A stretch of 64,000 nucleotides of DNA, taken from positions 1-64,000 of the forward strand of contig JAKQIY010000083.1 in assembly GCA_029561455.1 (NCBI GenBank). The letters are read 5' to 3'. The translations under genes were made by a program, and so were the position numbers. Position 1 is the first letter of the stretch. Every line of letters begins with the position of its first letter. This DNA is from a bacterium. GTDB taxonomy: Bacteria > Zhuqueibacterota > Zhuqueibacteria > Residuimicrobiales > Krinioviventaceae. The notes beneath the pieces were generated by a model, which saw nothing but the letters and a program-made list of their open reading frames with translations, was not told the DNA's origin and made no database searches. Shown here piece after piece: positions 52,290-61,050 of the stretch.

Positions 52290-53294
52290 ATGAAAAAAAT
52301 AGTTGTTGCCGGAGCCGGCGGGTTCATTGGTGGACATTTAACAAAAGCGCTAAAATCTATGGGGCATCAGGTAAGGGCAGTTGATATTAAACCGCTAAAC
52401 AGATGGTATCAGGTAACTCCAGGCGTTGAAAATTTAGTGCTGGACTTGAAAATAAAAGACCATTGTTACCAGGCCCTAAATGGTTACGAAGAGGTATTTA
52501 ATCTGGCTGCCGATATGGGTGGCATGGGATTTATCGAAACGCATAAAGCCGATTGTATGTTAAGTGTGCTGATTAACACCCATTTGTTAATGGCCGCACG
52601 TGATCTTGGCATACAAAGATTCTTTTATGCATCATCAGCCTGTGTATATAATGGAGAAAAGCAAACAGATCCAAATAATCCCGGTTTGAAAGAAGCTGAT
52701 GCTTACCCTGCATTGGCAGAAGACGGTTATGGCTGGGAAAAACTCTTTAGCGAAAGAATGTGCCGTCATTTTCATGAAGATTTCGGTCTTGTAACCCGCG
52801 TAGCGCGCTTCCATAATGTTTATGGTCCTTTTGGCACCTATGACGGTGGACGTGAAAAAGCTCCTGCCGCAATTTGCCGGAAAGTTATTGATGGCAAGTT
52901 GTACGGTAAAAAAGAAATTGTCATTTGGGGAGATGGCCATCAAACACGAAGTTTTATGTACATAGATGATTGCATTAAAGGGATTCAGGCAATAATGTAT
53001 AGTAATATTGAGGAACCGATAAACCTTGGCAGTGCGGAAATGGTATCTATCAATCAACTTGTTGATTATGTTGAAGAAATTGCCAATTTCAAACTTGAAA
53101 GGAAATATGATCTCAAAGCGCCCAAAGGTGTTCGCGGCAGGAACAGCGACAATACACTCATAAAAAAATACCTGGATTGGGAACCTTCCATTCCATTAAA
53201 AGAAGGATTAAAGAAAACTTTTGACTGGATTAAAGAACAAATAATTGAAAATAAAGGTAAAGATTCTCATAAAGTTGTATTCAACGAGTTTTAA
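52290..53294 (+). CDS. GDP-mannose 3,5-epimerase-like SDR enzyme
   Basis: A 334-residue extended short-chain dehydrogenase/reductase. KKIVVAGAGGFIGGHL (about 2-17) is the NAD-binding GxxGxxG; NLAADMGGMGFIETH (about 71-85) and RFHNVYGPFGTYDGGREKAP (about 174-193) are nearly the signature segments of plant GDP-mannose 3,5-epimerase. The catalytic Tyr-x3-Lys is DGYGWEKLFSE (about 147-157). That enzyme interconverts GDP-D-mannose and GDP-L-galactose. The ATG at 52290 has GAGG 9 nt upstream; an in-frame ATG at 52275 is less likely. First gene of a tight operon with a sugar kinase fusion, mutarotase and symporter. Confidence 0.85.
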   Translation: MKKIVVAGAGGFIGGHLTKALKSMGHQVRAVDIKPLNRWYQVTPGVENLVLDLKIKDHCYQALNGYEEVFNLAADMGGMGFIETHKADCMLSVLINTHLLMAARDLGIQRFFYASSACVYNGEKQTDPNNPGLKEADAYPALAEDGYGWEKLFSERMCRHFHEDFGLVTRVARFHNVYGPFGTYDGGREKAPAAICRKVIDGKLYGKKEIVIWGDGHQTRSFMYIDDCIKGIQAIMYSNIEEPINLGSAEMVSINQLVDYVEEIANFKLERKYDLKAPKGVRGRNSDNTLIKKYLDWEPSIPLKEGLKKTFDWIKEQIIENKGKDSHKVVFNEF

Positions 53295-53311
53295 ATTAGG
53301 GCATGTTACTG

Positions 53312-54448
53312 ATGAAAGTAAAAAAAGTTCTAGTTAGCGGGTGTTATGATCTGATTCATGGAGGGCATGTCACTTTTTTTAAAACAGCCGCGCAATACGG
53401 CAAACTTTATGTAGCAGTAGGAGCCGATGCAAATTTGCTGTTACTTAAAGGTAAAGCGCCCTATTTCTCTCAGGAAGAGCGACTTTACCTGGTAAAATCA
53501 ATTCGTTATGTTGAAGAAGCGTTTATCTGTTCCGGATCCGGCATGCTAGATTTCGAACCGGATATAGAAAGAATAAAACCGGATATTTTTATTGTTAATT
53601 CCGATGGGCATACGCCGGAAAAAGAAGGGTTATGTAAAAAGCATGGTATTGAATATAAAGTACTGGAAAGAATTCCGGCAAATGGTTTACCTGCCCGCGC
53701 CAGCTCAACCATAAAAAAAGAATTACAATTCCCTTATAGAATTTGTATTGCCGGGGGGTGGATGGATCAGCCATGGGTTTCAGAAATTCATCCCGGTAGC
53801 GTGGTTGTGGCGCAATTGTCGCCTACTATCGAATTCAACAATCGTTCAGGTATGGCGACCAGTTCAAGAAAAATTGCAATAGATATATGGGGTAACCAGC
53901 TTCCCCATGGAGATCCGATCAAAAATGCAAAATTATTGTTTGGCGCAGAAAATCCTCCCGGTTCGGCTTATGTTTCCGGTTCACAAGATCAAATTGGTTT
54001 GCTAAATCCGGGCATCAGTCGTCTTTATTATAATGGAAAATATTGGCCGGAGCACATTGATTCCACAAGAGAGCAGGATATTTGTGAATGGCTTGGCAAC
54101 GTTCTTTATTTAATACCATTGGAACCGAGAGCGTTCGACTATGATCCGCTCATCAAGAAAAATCTCGACAAAGAAACTATAAAAGAGTTGGGCGATGCGG
54201 GAGAACAATGCTGGCAAAGTATTCTACTTAAAGATACTAAAGGTTTGGGTCAATCTATGACCAGAACATTTTTGGCCTGGAAAAAGATACTACCTTACAC
54301 TGTTCCCGAATATGTTATGAATGAAATGGAAAGCAAGTATTTCCCCAATTATCCCGGCGCTATAACATCCGGTGGTGGTGGTGGTTATGTTGTAGTGGCT
54401 TGTGATAAAGAAATTAAAGGCGCACTGAAAATAAAAGTGAGGTTTTAA
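53312..54448 (+). CDS. Nucleotidyltransferase - GHMP sugar kinase fusion
   Basis: A 378-residue bifunctional-looking protein. The N-terminal cytidylyltransferase-like domain (about 1-140) has GCYDLIHGGHVTFF with the HxGH nucleotide-binding motif at 16-19 and SSTIKKEL at its end. The C-terminal part (about 142-378) resembles a GHMP kinase of the fucokinase type: RICIAGGWMDQPW at the start, NRSGMATSSRKIA in the phosphate-loop region, TSGGGGGYVVVACD near the end. The combination would phosphorylate a sugar at C1 and attach a nucleotide. This is the reverse domain order and much shorter than the known L-fucokinase/GDP-fucose pyrophosphorylase. Start ambiguity: ATG at 53303 or 53312. It abuts the mutarotase gene. 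Confidence 0.78.
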   Translation: MKVKKVLVSGCYDLIHGGHVTFFKTAAQYGKLYVAVGADANLLLLKGKAPYFSQEERLYLVKSIRYVEEAFICSGSGMLDFEPDIERIKPDIFIVNSDGHTPEKEGLCKKHGIEYKVLERIPANGLPARASSTIKKELQFPYRICIAGGWMDQPWVSEIHPGSVVVAQLSPTIEFNNRSGMATSSRKIAIDIWGNQLPHGDPIKNAKLLFGAENPPGSAYVSGSQDQIGLLNPGISRLYYNGKYWPEHIDSTREQDICEWLGNVLYLIPLEPRAFDYDPLIKKNLDKETIKELGDAGEQCWQSILLKDTKGLGQSMTRTFLAWKKILPYTVPEYVMNEMESKYFPNYPGAITSGGGGGYVVVACDKEIKGALKIKVRF

Positions 54449-54850
54449 TTGGTAAAGAGATTCAAACGTTATTGCAAAACATTGGAGCTTGAAAACAATC
54501 CGTTGTTGATTGAAGAATATAAAAAAATGCATTCTATGGGCAAAGCATGGCCTGAAGTAACCCAAGGCATGAAAAAGGTTGGCATTATTGATATGGAGAT
54601 TTATTTAACCGGGACAACATTGTTTATGATTATGGATACGGAAGAAAATTTTGACCATGAAAAAGCAATGACAGAGCTTGGTAGTTTGCCCCGTCAGTCG
54701 GAATGGGAAGCAGCAGTATCCAAATTTCAAAAAACAAATGCTTTATCTTCAGCCAAAGAAAAGTGGCAATTAATTGAACGAATTTACAAGCTGGATCAGG
54801 TTGCAGAAAATAATATTACTGATGGATATGTTGAACAAATAACTATCTAG
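54449..54850 (+). CDS. L-rhamnose/L-fucose-type mutarotase
   Basis: A 133-residue protein of the RhaM (DUF718) ferredoxin-like fold: LIEEYKKMHSMGKAWPEVTQGMKKVGIIDMEIYLTG matches the usual substrate-site His, Trp and strand pattern, and SEWEAAVSKFQ is near the end of the standard domain. It would interconvert alpha and beta anomers of an L-sugar, feeding a C1 kinase. The start is a TTG directly after the TAA of the previous gene, with GAGG 6 nt upstream, and the N-terminus then matches the family; no ATG serves. Confidence 0.87.
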   Translation: MVKRFKRYCKTLELENNPLLIEEYKKMHSMGKAWPEVTQGMKKVGIIDMEIYLTGTTLFMIMDTEENFDHEKAMTELGSLPRQSEWEAAVSKFQKTNALSSAKEKWQLIERIYKLDQVAENNITDGYVEQITI

Positions 54851-54889
54851 TATTAACTAAACAATTCACATTAATATCGGGAATTAACT

Positions 54890-56569
54890 ATGACCCCAAT
54901 TCCTCTCTCGCCATTCGATTGGGCAATAATGATCGTTTATTTTGCATTTATTGCCTGGATCGGTTTTTATCTGAAAAAATTCACAAAAACGGATAATGAT
55001 TTTTTCCTTGCTGGAAGAAGAAACAGCATGTGGGTTTGCGGCATTGCATTCATGTCCGCCAACATGGGTTCTATGGAAGTTATCGGCTATGCCGGGCAAA
55101 GCATCAAGTACGGTTTGTATGCCGCGCATTTTTATTTGATAGGCGCTGTACCCGCAATGCTCTTTTTAGGGGTTTTTATGATGCCGTTTTACTACCACAG
55201 TAAAATTAAATCTATTCCCGGTTATTTAAAAGCCCGCTTTAACGAAAGTTCACGTGTTTTTAATGCCGCAATGTTCGTAGTGAATATGATACTCGTCTCG
55301 GGTATTGCGCTTTATCTTCAGGCGCTCATCTTTCATACTTTTCTGGGCTGGAATTGGGATATGAGTATTTGGCTTTCCGCAGCGTTTGTGGCTTTTTATG
55401 TTACCCTTAGCGGGCTACTTTCAGCAATGTTCACAGAAATTCTCCAGTTCTTTTTAATTTGGGCCGGTATTTTGATTCTGCCAATATTGGGCTTGGTTGA
55501 TATTGGCGGCCCTGCAGAAATTTCACAAAACCTTGCGGTTGGTTTTAAAACTTTATGGTCCACATCAAATCTTCCGCAAAACAATCCCATGTATATTACC
55601 TGGGGTGGGTTGGTGTTGGGATTGGGTTTTGCAATCGCATTCGGATACTGGACCACCGATTTCCTGATTATTCAACGCGCTTTTTCCGCCAAAAATTTAC
55701 GTTCCGCGCGAATGACGCCAATTATTGGATCGTATTTTAAACTATTACTCGGCGCGGTAGTCGTTGGTACAGGAATGATTGCATTGGTATTAATCAATAA
55801 TCCGGCTAGCGGGTTCAGCTTGCTGGTGGAAAATGGCAAAACTAATTATGATTCGGTAATGCCGCTGTTAATGAGAAGATATTTTACACCCGGCTTGATA
55901 GGTGTTGGGGTCACTTCTCTGTTAGCTATGTTTATGGCAGGAATGGCCGGCAACATGAGTTCTTTTAATGCGGTTTGGACTTATGATATTTATCACTCGA
56001 TAATAAATAAAAACGCCTCGCCGCAAAAACTACTACAAATTGGCAGAATAGCTACGGTATGCGGAATTATTCTCAGCGTTGCCGGAGCATATATTGCGCG
56101 AAGCATGCCAACCGTAATCGACTATCTTCAGGCCATCAGTTCCATGTTTTTATCCCCCTCAGTTGCAATAATTATTTTAGGAATGTTCTGGAAATTTATC
56201 ACTCCCAAAGGCGGATTCTGGGGAATGTTAGTCGGTACTCTTGTAGCTGTGGCACTATTCATTGCGCAAGAAGTTAAATTGATACCTGTAAGTTTTGTGA
56301 TACCGGGATTCAGTGGTGCCGATGAGCAATCATATATGGCGGCGAATTTCTGGCGAGCTGTTTGGGCCTGGTTAATTTCAACCGGCGCCGCAATTGCCAT
56401 AAGCTTTTTTACACAGAAAAAAACCGATGAAGAGTTGCGAGGTTTTGTTTACGGATTGGTTGATAAAGATCAGGCAGTAGAAGAAAAAGTGGTATTATAT
56501 AAAAAACCGGAATTCTGGGGAGCGGTTACATTGGTTATTTTTATTATCATTAATATAGTCCTTTGGTAG
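54890..56569 (+). CDS. Sodium:solute symporter family sugar transporter
   Basis: A 559-residue integral membrane protein with about 14 helices. FDWAIMIVYFAFIAWIGFYL starts helix 1; FFLAGRRNSMWVCGIAFMSANMGSMEVIGYAGQ is the conserved N-terminal SSS region, and FMAGMAGNMSSFNAVWTYDIY the Na+-site helix region. SSS members next to mutarotases and sugar kinases carry monosaccharides. It lies 39 bp after the mutarotase gene in the same operon, so its substrate is likely the L-sugar handled there. Confidence 0.9.
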   Translation: MTPIPLSPFDWAIMIVYFAFIAWIGFYLKKFTKTDNDFFLAGRRNSMWVCGIAFMSANMGSMEVIGYAGQSIKYGLYAAHFYLIGAVPAMLFLGVFMMPFYYHSKIKSIPGYLKARFNESSRVFNAAMFVVNMILVSGIALYLQALIFHTFLGWNWDMSIWLSAAFVAFYVTLSGLLSAMFTEILQFFLIWAGILILPILGLVDIGGPAEISQNLAVGFKTLWSTSNLPQNNPMYITWGGLVLGLGFAIAFGYWTTDFLIIQRAFSAKNLRSARMTPIIGSYFKLLLGAVVVGTGMIALVLINNPASGFSLLVENGKTNYDSVMPLLMRRYFTPGLIGVGVTSLLAMFMAGMAGNMSSFNAVWTYDIYHSIINKNASPQKLLQIGRIATVCGIILSVAGAYIARSMPTVIDYLQAISSMFLSPSVAIIILGMFWKFITPKGGFWGMLVGTLVAVALFIAQEVKLIPVSFVIPGFSGADEQSYMAANFWRAVWAWLISTGAAIAISFFTQKKTDEELRGFVYGLVDKDQAVEEKVVLYKKPEFWGAVTLVIFIIINIVLW

Positions 56570-56577
56570 GAGGAATT

Positions 56578-56799
56578 ATGAACACCGATATAAAGGGAAT
56601 GAGAAGCATCTGGTTTTTTGTTGGCTTGATCTTGACCGCCATTGGAATTATCGTACTGGCTGCAGGGATATTCGAATTATTCTATCCTGCAAACCCGGAA
56701 GTGAGATTGGCCGGCTTGCATGCCAATATTTGGTGGGGAGGTTTGATAATTATTTTTGGCTTGATTTACACAATTACAAATAAAAACAAGTATGTTTAA
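56578..56799 (+). CDS. Small two-helix membrane protein
   Basis: A 73-residue protein with two hydrophobic helices (about 9-32, WFFVGLILTAIGIIVLAAGIFEL, and 48-66, ANIWWGGLIIIFGLIYTI). The ATG at 56578 follows AGGAGG with a 4-nt gap and lies 8 bp after the symporter stop. It is probably an accessory subunit or companion of the transporter; no family was recognised. Confidence 0.75.
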   Translation: MNTDIKGMRSIWFFVGLILTAIGIIVLAAGIFELFYPANPEVRLAGLHANIWWGGLIIIFGLIYTITNKNKYV

Positions 56800-56849
56800 A
56801 TTATTAGAGTTGTGAAATAACATGATTGTTTTTTCAGAAAGATAGCAAC

Positions 56850-57308
56850 ATGTCGGATCAGGATATTAATTCATCCAACCCAATTACTAACGAACTGATT
56901 GCCCCGTGCGGCATGAATTGCGCAATCTGCAGCCGTTACCTGGCATTCAAGAACAATATCAAACGCAGTCAATGTACAGGCTGCCGGACACAGCTCAGCC
57001 CGTGCACCTATCTGTTTGCCAAATGCACGGGAATCAACAACACCACCCAGGGAAAAGCCGTTTTTTGTTTCGAATGCAGTCAATATCCCTGCAAACAGAT
57101 CAAGCGCATGGAAAAGCGGTATAAAAACATTTACAAAATGAGTGTAATTGAAAACCTGGAATTTATCAGAGAAAAAGGGCTTAACGCTTTTATTGAGGAG
57201 CAATATCGCACGTACCGGTGCAGCAGATGCGGTGAATTGATCTCGATTCATAATAAAAAATGCTTTAAATGCGATACGATCACCAGACTGGTAGATAAAA
57301 ATTCCTGA
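56850..57308 (+). CDS. DUF3795 Cys-rich protein
   Basis: A 152-residue protein with many Cys pairs. LIAPCGMNCAICSRYL (about 20-35) is the DUF3795 hallmark; CTGCR, CTYLFAKC, CFECSQYPCKQI and a final zinc-ribbon-like CSRCGELISIHNKKCFKC follow. It probably binds zinc or an iron-sulphur cluster. The function of the family is unknown. The ATG at 56850 is preferred over a TTG at 56826; the ribosome-binding site is weak. It is not clearly linked to the sugar operon. Confidence 0.82.
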   Translation: MSDQDINSSNPITNELIAPCGMNCAICSRYLAFKNNIKRSQCTGCRTQLSPCTYLFAKCTGINNTTQGKAVFCFECSQYPCKQIKRMEKRYKNIYKMSVIENLEFIREKGLNAFIEEQYRTYRCSRCGELISIHNKKCFKCDTITRLVDKNS

Positions 57309-57441
57309 CTCAAACTTTTTTTACCTGCTGAGCATTGTAGTATTGTAACGCAACTAAATTAATGAACGTAAAATATCTGAAAGCCGGACCAACCGGTATT
57401 TGATTTTAAAAATACTATAAATCATCATCACAGGAGGAACT

Positions 57442-57630
57442 GTGAATAAAACGGATAAAAACAACAAATTAGCTTTAGGAGTTGCAATTGGTATGGCCGT
57501 CGGTGCTGTTATTGGAATTTTCATTGGCATAGCCGGGGGCGATTTGGCAGTGTGGCTGGCAATTGGTATTGGCTGTGGCATGGCATTGGGTGCAGCGCTG
57601 GGTGTAGTACAATCTAAAAAAACCAGTTAA
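57442..57630 (+). CDS. Small glycine-rich membrane protein
   Basis: A 62-residue protein: a charged N-terminus (NKTDKNNK) then two Gly/Ala-rich hydrophobic helices (LALGVAIGMAVGAVIGIFIGI and LAVWLAIGIGCGMALGAALGV). The start is GTG at 57442 with AGGAGG 4 nt upstream. It resembles short glycine-zipper membrane proteins; function unknown. Confidence 0.75.
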   Translation: MNKTDKNNKLALGVAIGMAVGAVIGIFIGIAGGDLAVWLAIGIGCGMALGAALGVVQSKKTS

Positions 57631-57812
57631 GCATTCAGTCATTCAGTCCTGCCAAGTGCAACTTTACGTATCAATCTGATTATTGTGCTCAGGTGCTGGT
57701 TACTCTGTTTTCAAGGTGTTGCAATGCCGGGTTATCCTGGCATTTGCAATGGGAATTTATTAAATCAGGTAATTAAAGTACATATTATAACAATAAAAAC
57801 GAGACCCCCAAA

Positions 57813-58607
57813 ATGGATACGTACAAATATATCCACTTTCCCAAAACCCGAATTGCTACCCTGGATGTTTGTGAAATCGGCCGCAAGAAACACCACATGC
57901 AGGCAATCCTGGAACTGGATGTTACTGATGCCAGAAAAGCGATTAAAAATTACCGCCAGGTTACCAAAAACAAAATCTCCTTTACCGCCTGGCTTGTAAA
58001 AACCATCAGCACAACCATCGGGGAATATCAAACCGCCCATGCTTATTTAAAAAATAAAAAAACAGCGCTTGTTTTTGACGATATCGATATTTCAATTACA
58101 GTTGAACGGGAGTATGGCGGCGAGCTGGTGCCGTTGCCCTATGTGATCAGGCGGACCAATAATAAAGAGATAATAGATATTACTAATGAAATTGCAACGG
58201 CCAAAAATCAACAGGTCGCTGCCGACGATATTGTACTAGGTCAAAAGCAAAACCAATTTTCCACCAGCCTGTACTATGCCTTGCCGGGTTTTTTAAGAAG
58301 ATTCATCTGGCAATCTTTTTTATTAAAACCCAAATTTGCCAAAAAGAACATGGGTAGCGTAATGCTGACCTCCATCGGTATGATGGGGCAAGTGAATGGC
58401 TGGTTTATTTTCACCAGTATTCATCCCCTGGCTTTCGGTGTTGGCTCGATAATGAAAAAGCCTGCCGTGCATGATAATAAAATAGAAATCCGGGAAATTC
58501 TCAACATGACAGTTCTCATCGACCATGATGTGATGGACGGCGCGCCGATGGCCCGGTTCATTGCCCGGTTATCGCATAATATCGAAACAGGATCGGGTTT
58601 GGCATAA
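57813..58607 (+). CDS. Stand-alone 2-oxoacid dehydrogenase E2-type acyltransferase domain
   Basis: A 264-residue protein consisting only of the E2/chloramphenicol-acetyltransferase fold. The catalytic HxxxDG appears as DHDVMDGAPMARF near residues 238-250, the core strands as GSVMLTSIGMM and HPLAFGVGSIM. There is no lipoyl domain, no E1/E3-binding domain and no dehydrogenase gene nearby, so it is not part of a normal pyruvate dehydrogenase complex. An acyl-CoA-dependent transferase role is likely; the substrate is unknown. The ribosome-binding site is weak. Confidence 0.83.
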   Translation: MDTYKYIHFPKTRIATLDVCEIGRKKHHMQAILELDVTDARKAIKNYRQVTKNKISFTAWLVKTISTTIGEYQTAHAYLKNKKTALVFDDIDISITVEREYGGELVPLPYVIRRTNNKEIIDITNEIATAKNQQVAADDIVLGQKQNQFSTSLYYALPGFLRRFIWQSFLLKPKFAKKNMGSVMLTSIGMMGQVNGWFIFTSIHPLAFGVGSIMKKPAVHDNKIEIREILNMTVLIDHDVMDGAPMARFIARLSHNIETGSGLA

Positions 58608-58616
58608 CCTTTGGTA

Positions 58617-58700
58617 GGGGCAGACCTATGTGTCTGCCCCGAACTGTATGTCTGCCCACTTTATTATATTCCCGGAATAAATACTACGCCCCTGCCAAAA
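58617..58700. repeat. Dispersed intergenic element, copy A
   Basis: Begins with GGGGCAGAC-CTATGT-GTCTGCCCC (58617-58640, perfect 9-bp stem) and ends with gcccctgccaaaa (58688-58700). Both ends recur in the element at 60857-61012, and the start recurs in degraded form at 63894. Confidence 0.65.
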
Positions 58701-58772
58701 TTTTTCCGTTTGATTTTCGCAACATTTTCTTATATTACAAAAACATTACAATACACAAACCGGAGAGAGCAC

Positions 58773-60842
58773 ATGAAAAAGGTCTTGCTGATTTGCTTTG
58801 TTTTATTCGTTATTAATCAAATCCCCTGCCCGGCGCAGGATTTTACCGAAAACATCCGCATTAACCAGATCGGTTACTATCAAAATGGCCCCAAAACTGC
58901 CATAATTGTCGACGCCGTCTCAGATACCTTTAAAATTATGACGCCCGATCTGCAACAAACCGTCTACACCGGTCTTCTCGGTCCGGCCGCTGTGTGGAGT
59001 TATTCCGAAGAGTCCGTCCGCAAAGCCGATTTCTCCGCCCTGAGCGATTCCGGTACTTTTGTTGTGGTCGTCCCCGGCCTGGGGTATTCACAAGACTTTG
59101 AGATCAAGTCTCACGTGCATCAGCAAGTCGCCAAAGCGGCCATAAAGAGCTACTACTTTCAGCGTACCGCTATCGAACTCACCGAAGCCTATGCTGGCGT
59201 TTGGAAACGTAAAGCCGGTCACCCTGACACCTTGGTCTATGTGCATGCTTCCGCCGCAACGGCAAACCGGCCGGTAAATACTATTATCTCATCGTCGCGC
59301 GGCTGGTACGACGCTGGGGATTATAATAAATATATCGTCAATTCCGGCATCAGTACCTATACTATACTGGCTACTTACGAGTATTTCCCCGAATACTGTC
59401 AAGCCCTTAAACTATCAATCCCTGAAAGCGGCAACGCCATACCGGATATTCTTGACGAAGCGCTGTGGAACATTCGCTGGATGCAGACCATGCAGGATCC
59501 GTTTGACGGCGGCGTGTATCATAAATGTACTTCGGAAAATTTTTGCGGCTTTGTTATGCCGGATAAAGATAAATCCAAACGCTGGGTCGTGCAAAAAAGC
59601 ACCCCCGCGGCGCTGGATTTCGCCGCAGTCATGGCGCAATCTGCCCGTATTTTTACAGAGTTCGAAGCAGAGATGCCCGGCTTTGCAGATTCTTGTCTCA
59701 CTGCCGCTATTGCGGCCTGGAACTGGGCGCAGGCAAATCCTGCCGTTCGCTATCGCCAAAGTGATGTGAACACATTGTACGATCCTGATATTGTTACCGG
59801 CGAATACGGGGACAGCAATTTTGCGGATGAAAATGATTGGGCAGCTATGGAGTTGTATGTTACCACCGGTCAGGACAGCTTTTTACAGAACCTCGACGTC
59901 TTTGCCGCCAACGTCCGTGTGCCGAGTTGGCCGAATGTGCGCACATTGGGTTATTGTACTCTGGCCCGTTATGCCATCCAGCCTTTATCACCATTCCCCG
60001 AAGCCGTTACCGCATTGCAAAAGATTATTGAGCTTGCCCATTCTCTACGGGAAACCTGGTATACTTCCGCCTATAATGTGGTCATGGGCGTTACCGCCAG
60101 CGACTTTGTATGGGGCAGCAATGCCATCACCGCCAACCAGGCAATGGTATTGCTCCAGGCATTTATTGCGACACAGGATAGTTCCTATCTGCACGCCGCT
60201 ATAGCGAATCTCGATTACCTGCTGGGACGCAACGCCACCGGCTATTCCTTTGTAACCGGGTATGGCGATAAAACTTCCATGAAAATTCATCACCGGCAAT
60301 CCGGCGCCGACGGCGTTAAAGACCCTGTTCCCGGTTTCCTGGTCGGCGGACCGAATCCCAGCCAGCAAGATGGCGTTGTCTATCCTTCCAACCTGCCGGC
60401 CAAATCGTTTGTCGATAACCAGAACAGCTATGCTTCCAACGAGATCTGCATCAACTGGAATGCGCCGCTGGTTTTCCTGGTTTATGGTATGGAAGCCATA
60501 ATGTCGCCGGACGGGAAACCGGATTTAACTGCTATTGCTGAAAAGAATAACGAAGCGGCGCCGGTTGATTTCCAACTGGCACAGAACTATCCGAATCCTT
60601 TTAATCCTGAAACCACAATCACAATGGCTATGAATAAAGCCGGGCAGTACAGACTGGAAATTTACAACACCCTGGGCCAAAAGATCATCACCCTGCTGGA
60701 TGAATACAGTACGCCGGGCAGCCGGACAGTGACCTGGAACGGTCATAACGCCGCAGGACATATTGTCCCTTCCGGCATTTATTATTACAAACTCTCATCC
60801 GGCCGGCAACAGCAATACAAAAAAATGCTGCTCTTGCACTAG
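58773..60842 (+). CDS. Secreted glycoside hydrolase family 9 glucanase with C-terminal sorting domain
   Basis: A 689-residue exported enzyme. The ATG at 58773 follows GGAGAG and starts a signal peptide (MKKVLLICFVLFVINQIPCPAQ); the frame is open from 58611 across the repeat, but that part is not protein-like. An N-terminal CelD-type Ig domain (about 25-110, IRINQIGYYQNGPKTA) precedes the (alpha/alpha)6 barrel: GWYDAGDYNKYIVNSG (catalytic base Asp, about 173-188), KIHHRQSG, and NSYASNEICINWNAPLVF with the acid Glu (about 552-569). The tail NYPNPFNPETTITM...SGIYYYKLSSG is a type IX-like sorting module. Likely an endoglucanase on cellulose or mixed-linkage glucan. Confidence 0.92.
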   Translation: MKKVLLICFVLFVINQIPCPAQDFTENIRINQIGYYQNGPKTAIIVDAVSDTFKIMTPDLQQTVYTGLLGPAAVWSYSEESVRKADFSALSDSGTFVVVVPGLGYSQDFEIKSHVHQQVAKAAIKSYYFQRTAIELTEAYAGVWKRKAGHPDTLVYVHASAATANRPVNTIISSSRGWYDAGDYNKYIVNSGISTYTILATYEYFPEYCQALKLSIPESGNAIPDILDEALWNIRWMQTMQDPFDGGVYHKCTSENFCGFVMPDKDKSKRWVVQKSTPAALDFAAVMAQSARIFTEFEAEMPGFADSCLTAAIAAWNWAQANPAVRYRQSDVNTLYDPDIVTGEYGDSNFADENDWAAMELYVTTGQDSFLQNLDVFAANVRVPSWPNVRTLGYCTLARYAIQPLSPFPEAVTALQKIIELAHSLRETWYTSAYNVVMGVTASDFVWGSNAITANQAMVLLQAFIATQDSSYLHAAIANLDYLLGRNATGYSFVTGYGDKTSMKIHHRQSGADGVKDPVPGFLVGGPNPSQQDGVVYPSNLPAKSFVDNQNSYASNEICINWNAPLVFLVYGMEAIMSPDGKPDLTAIAEKNNEAAPVDFQLAQNYPNPFNPETTITMAMNKAGQYRLEIYNTLGQKIITLLDEYSTPGSRTVTWNGHNAAGHIVPSGIYYYKLSSGRQQQYKKMLLLH

Positions 60843-60856
60843 CCATCTACTCGTAC

Positions 60857-61012
60857 GGGCAGACCTGTGTGTCTGCCCCAATTGGTTATATCTTTATATG
60901 TAAAAGATCTATACAGAGGGGGCTACACTTTAAACGGGCGAAGCATCATTGCCTGGATCATAATACAATATGTAGAATTCCTGGAATTGATGCTTCACCC
61001 CTGCCAAAAAAT
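60857..61012. repeat. Dispersed intergenic element, copy B
   Basis: Starts with GGGCAGAC-CTGTGT-GTCTGCCC (60857-60878). GGGCGAAGCATCATTGCCTG (60936-60955) matches the last 20 bases of the window with one difference, and GGGCGAAGCATCA (60936-60948) is matched in inverse by TGATGCTTCACCC (60988-61000). The end cccctgccaaaaa is shared with copy A. Confidence 0.7.
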
Positions 61013-61050
61013 TTGGCAAACCTGCTTGTCCGCCCCCTATATATTACAAA

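Noticed and set aside
57685-57999. 104-codon frame before the E2-type acyltransferase
   Set aside because: It overlaps the start of the acyltransferase gene in another frame and has shadow-like composition.
58611-58772. N-terminal 54-residue extension of the GH9 protein
   Set aside because: It reads through the GGGCAGAC repeat and would bury the signal peptide; the ATG at 58773 has its own ribosome-binding site.
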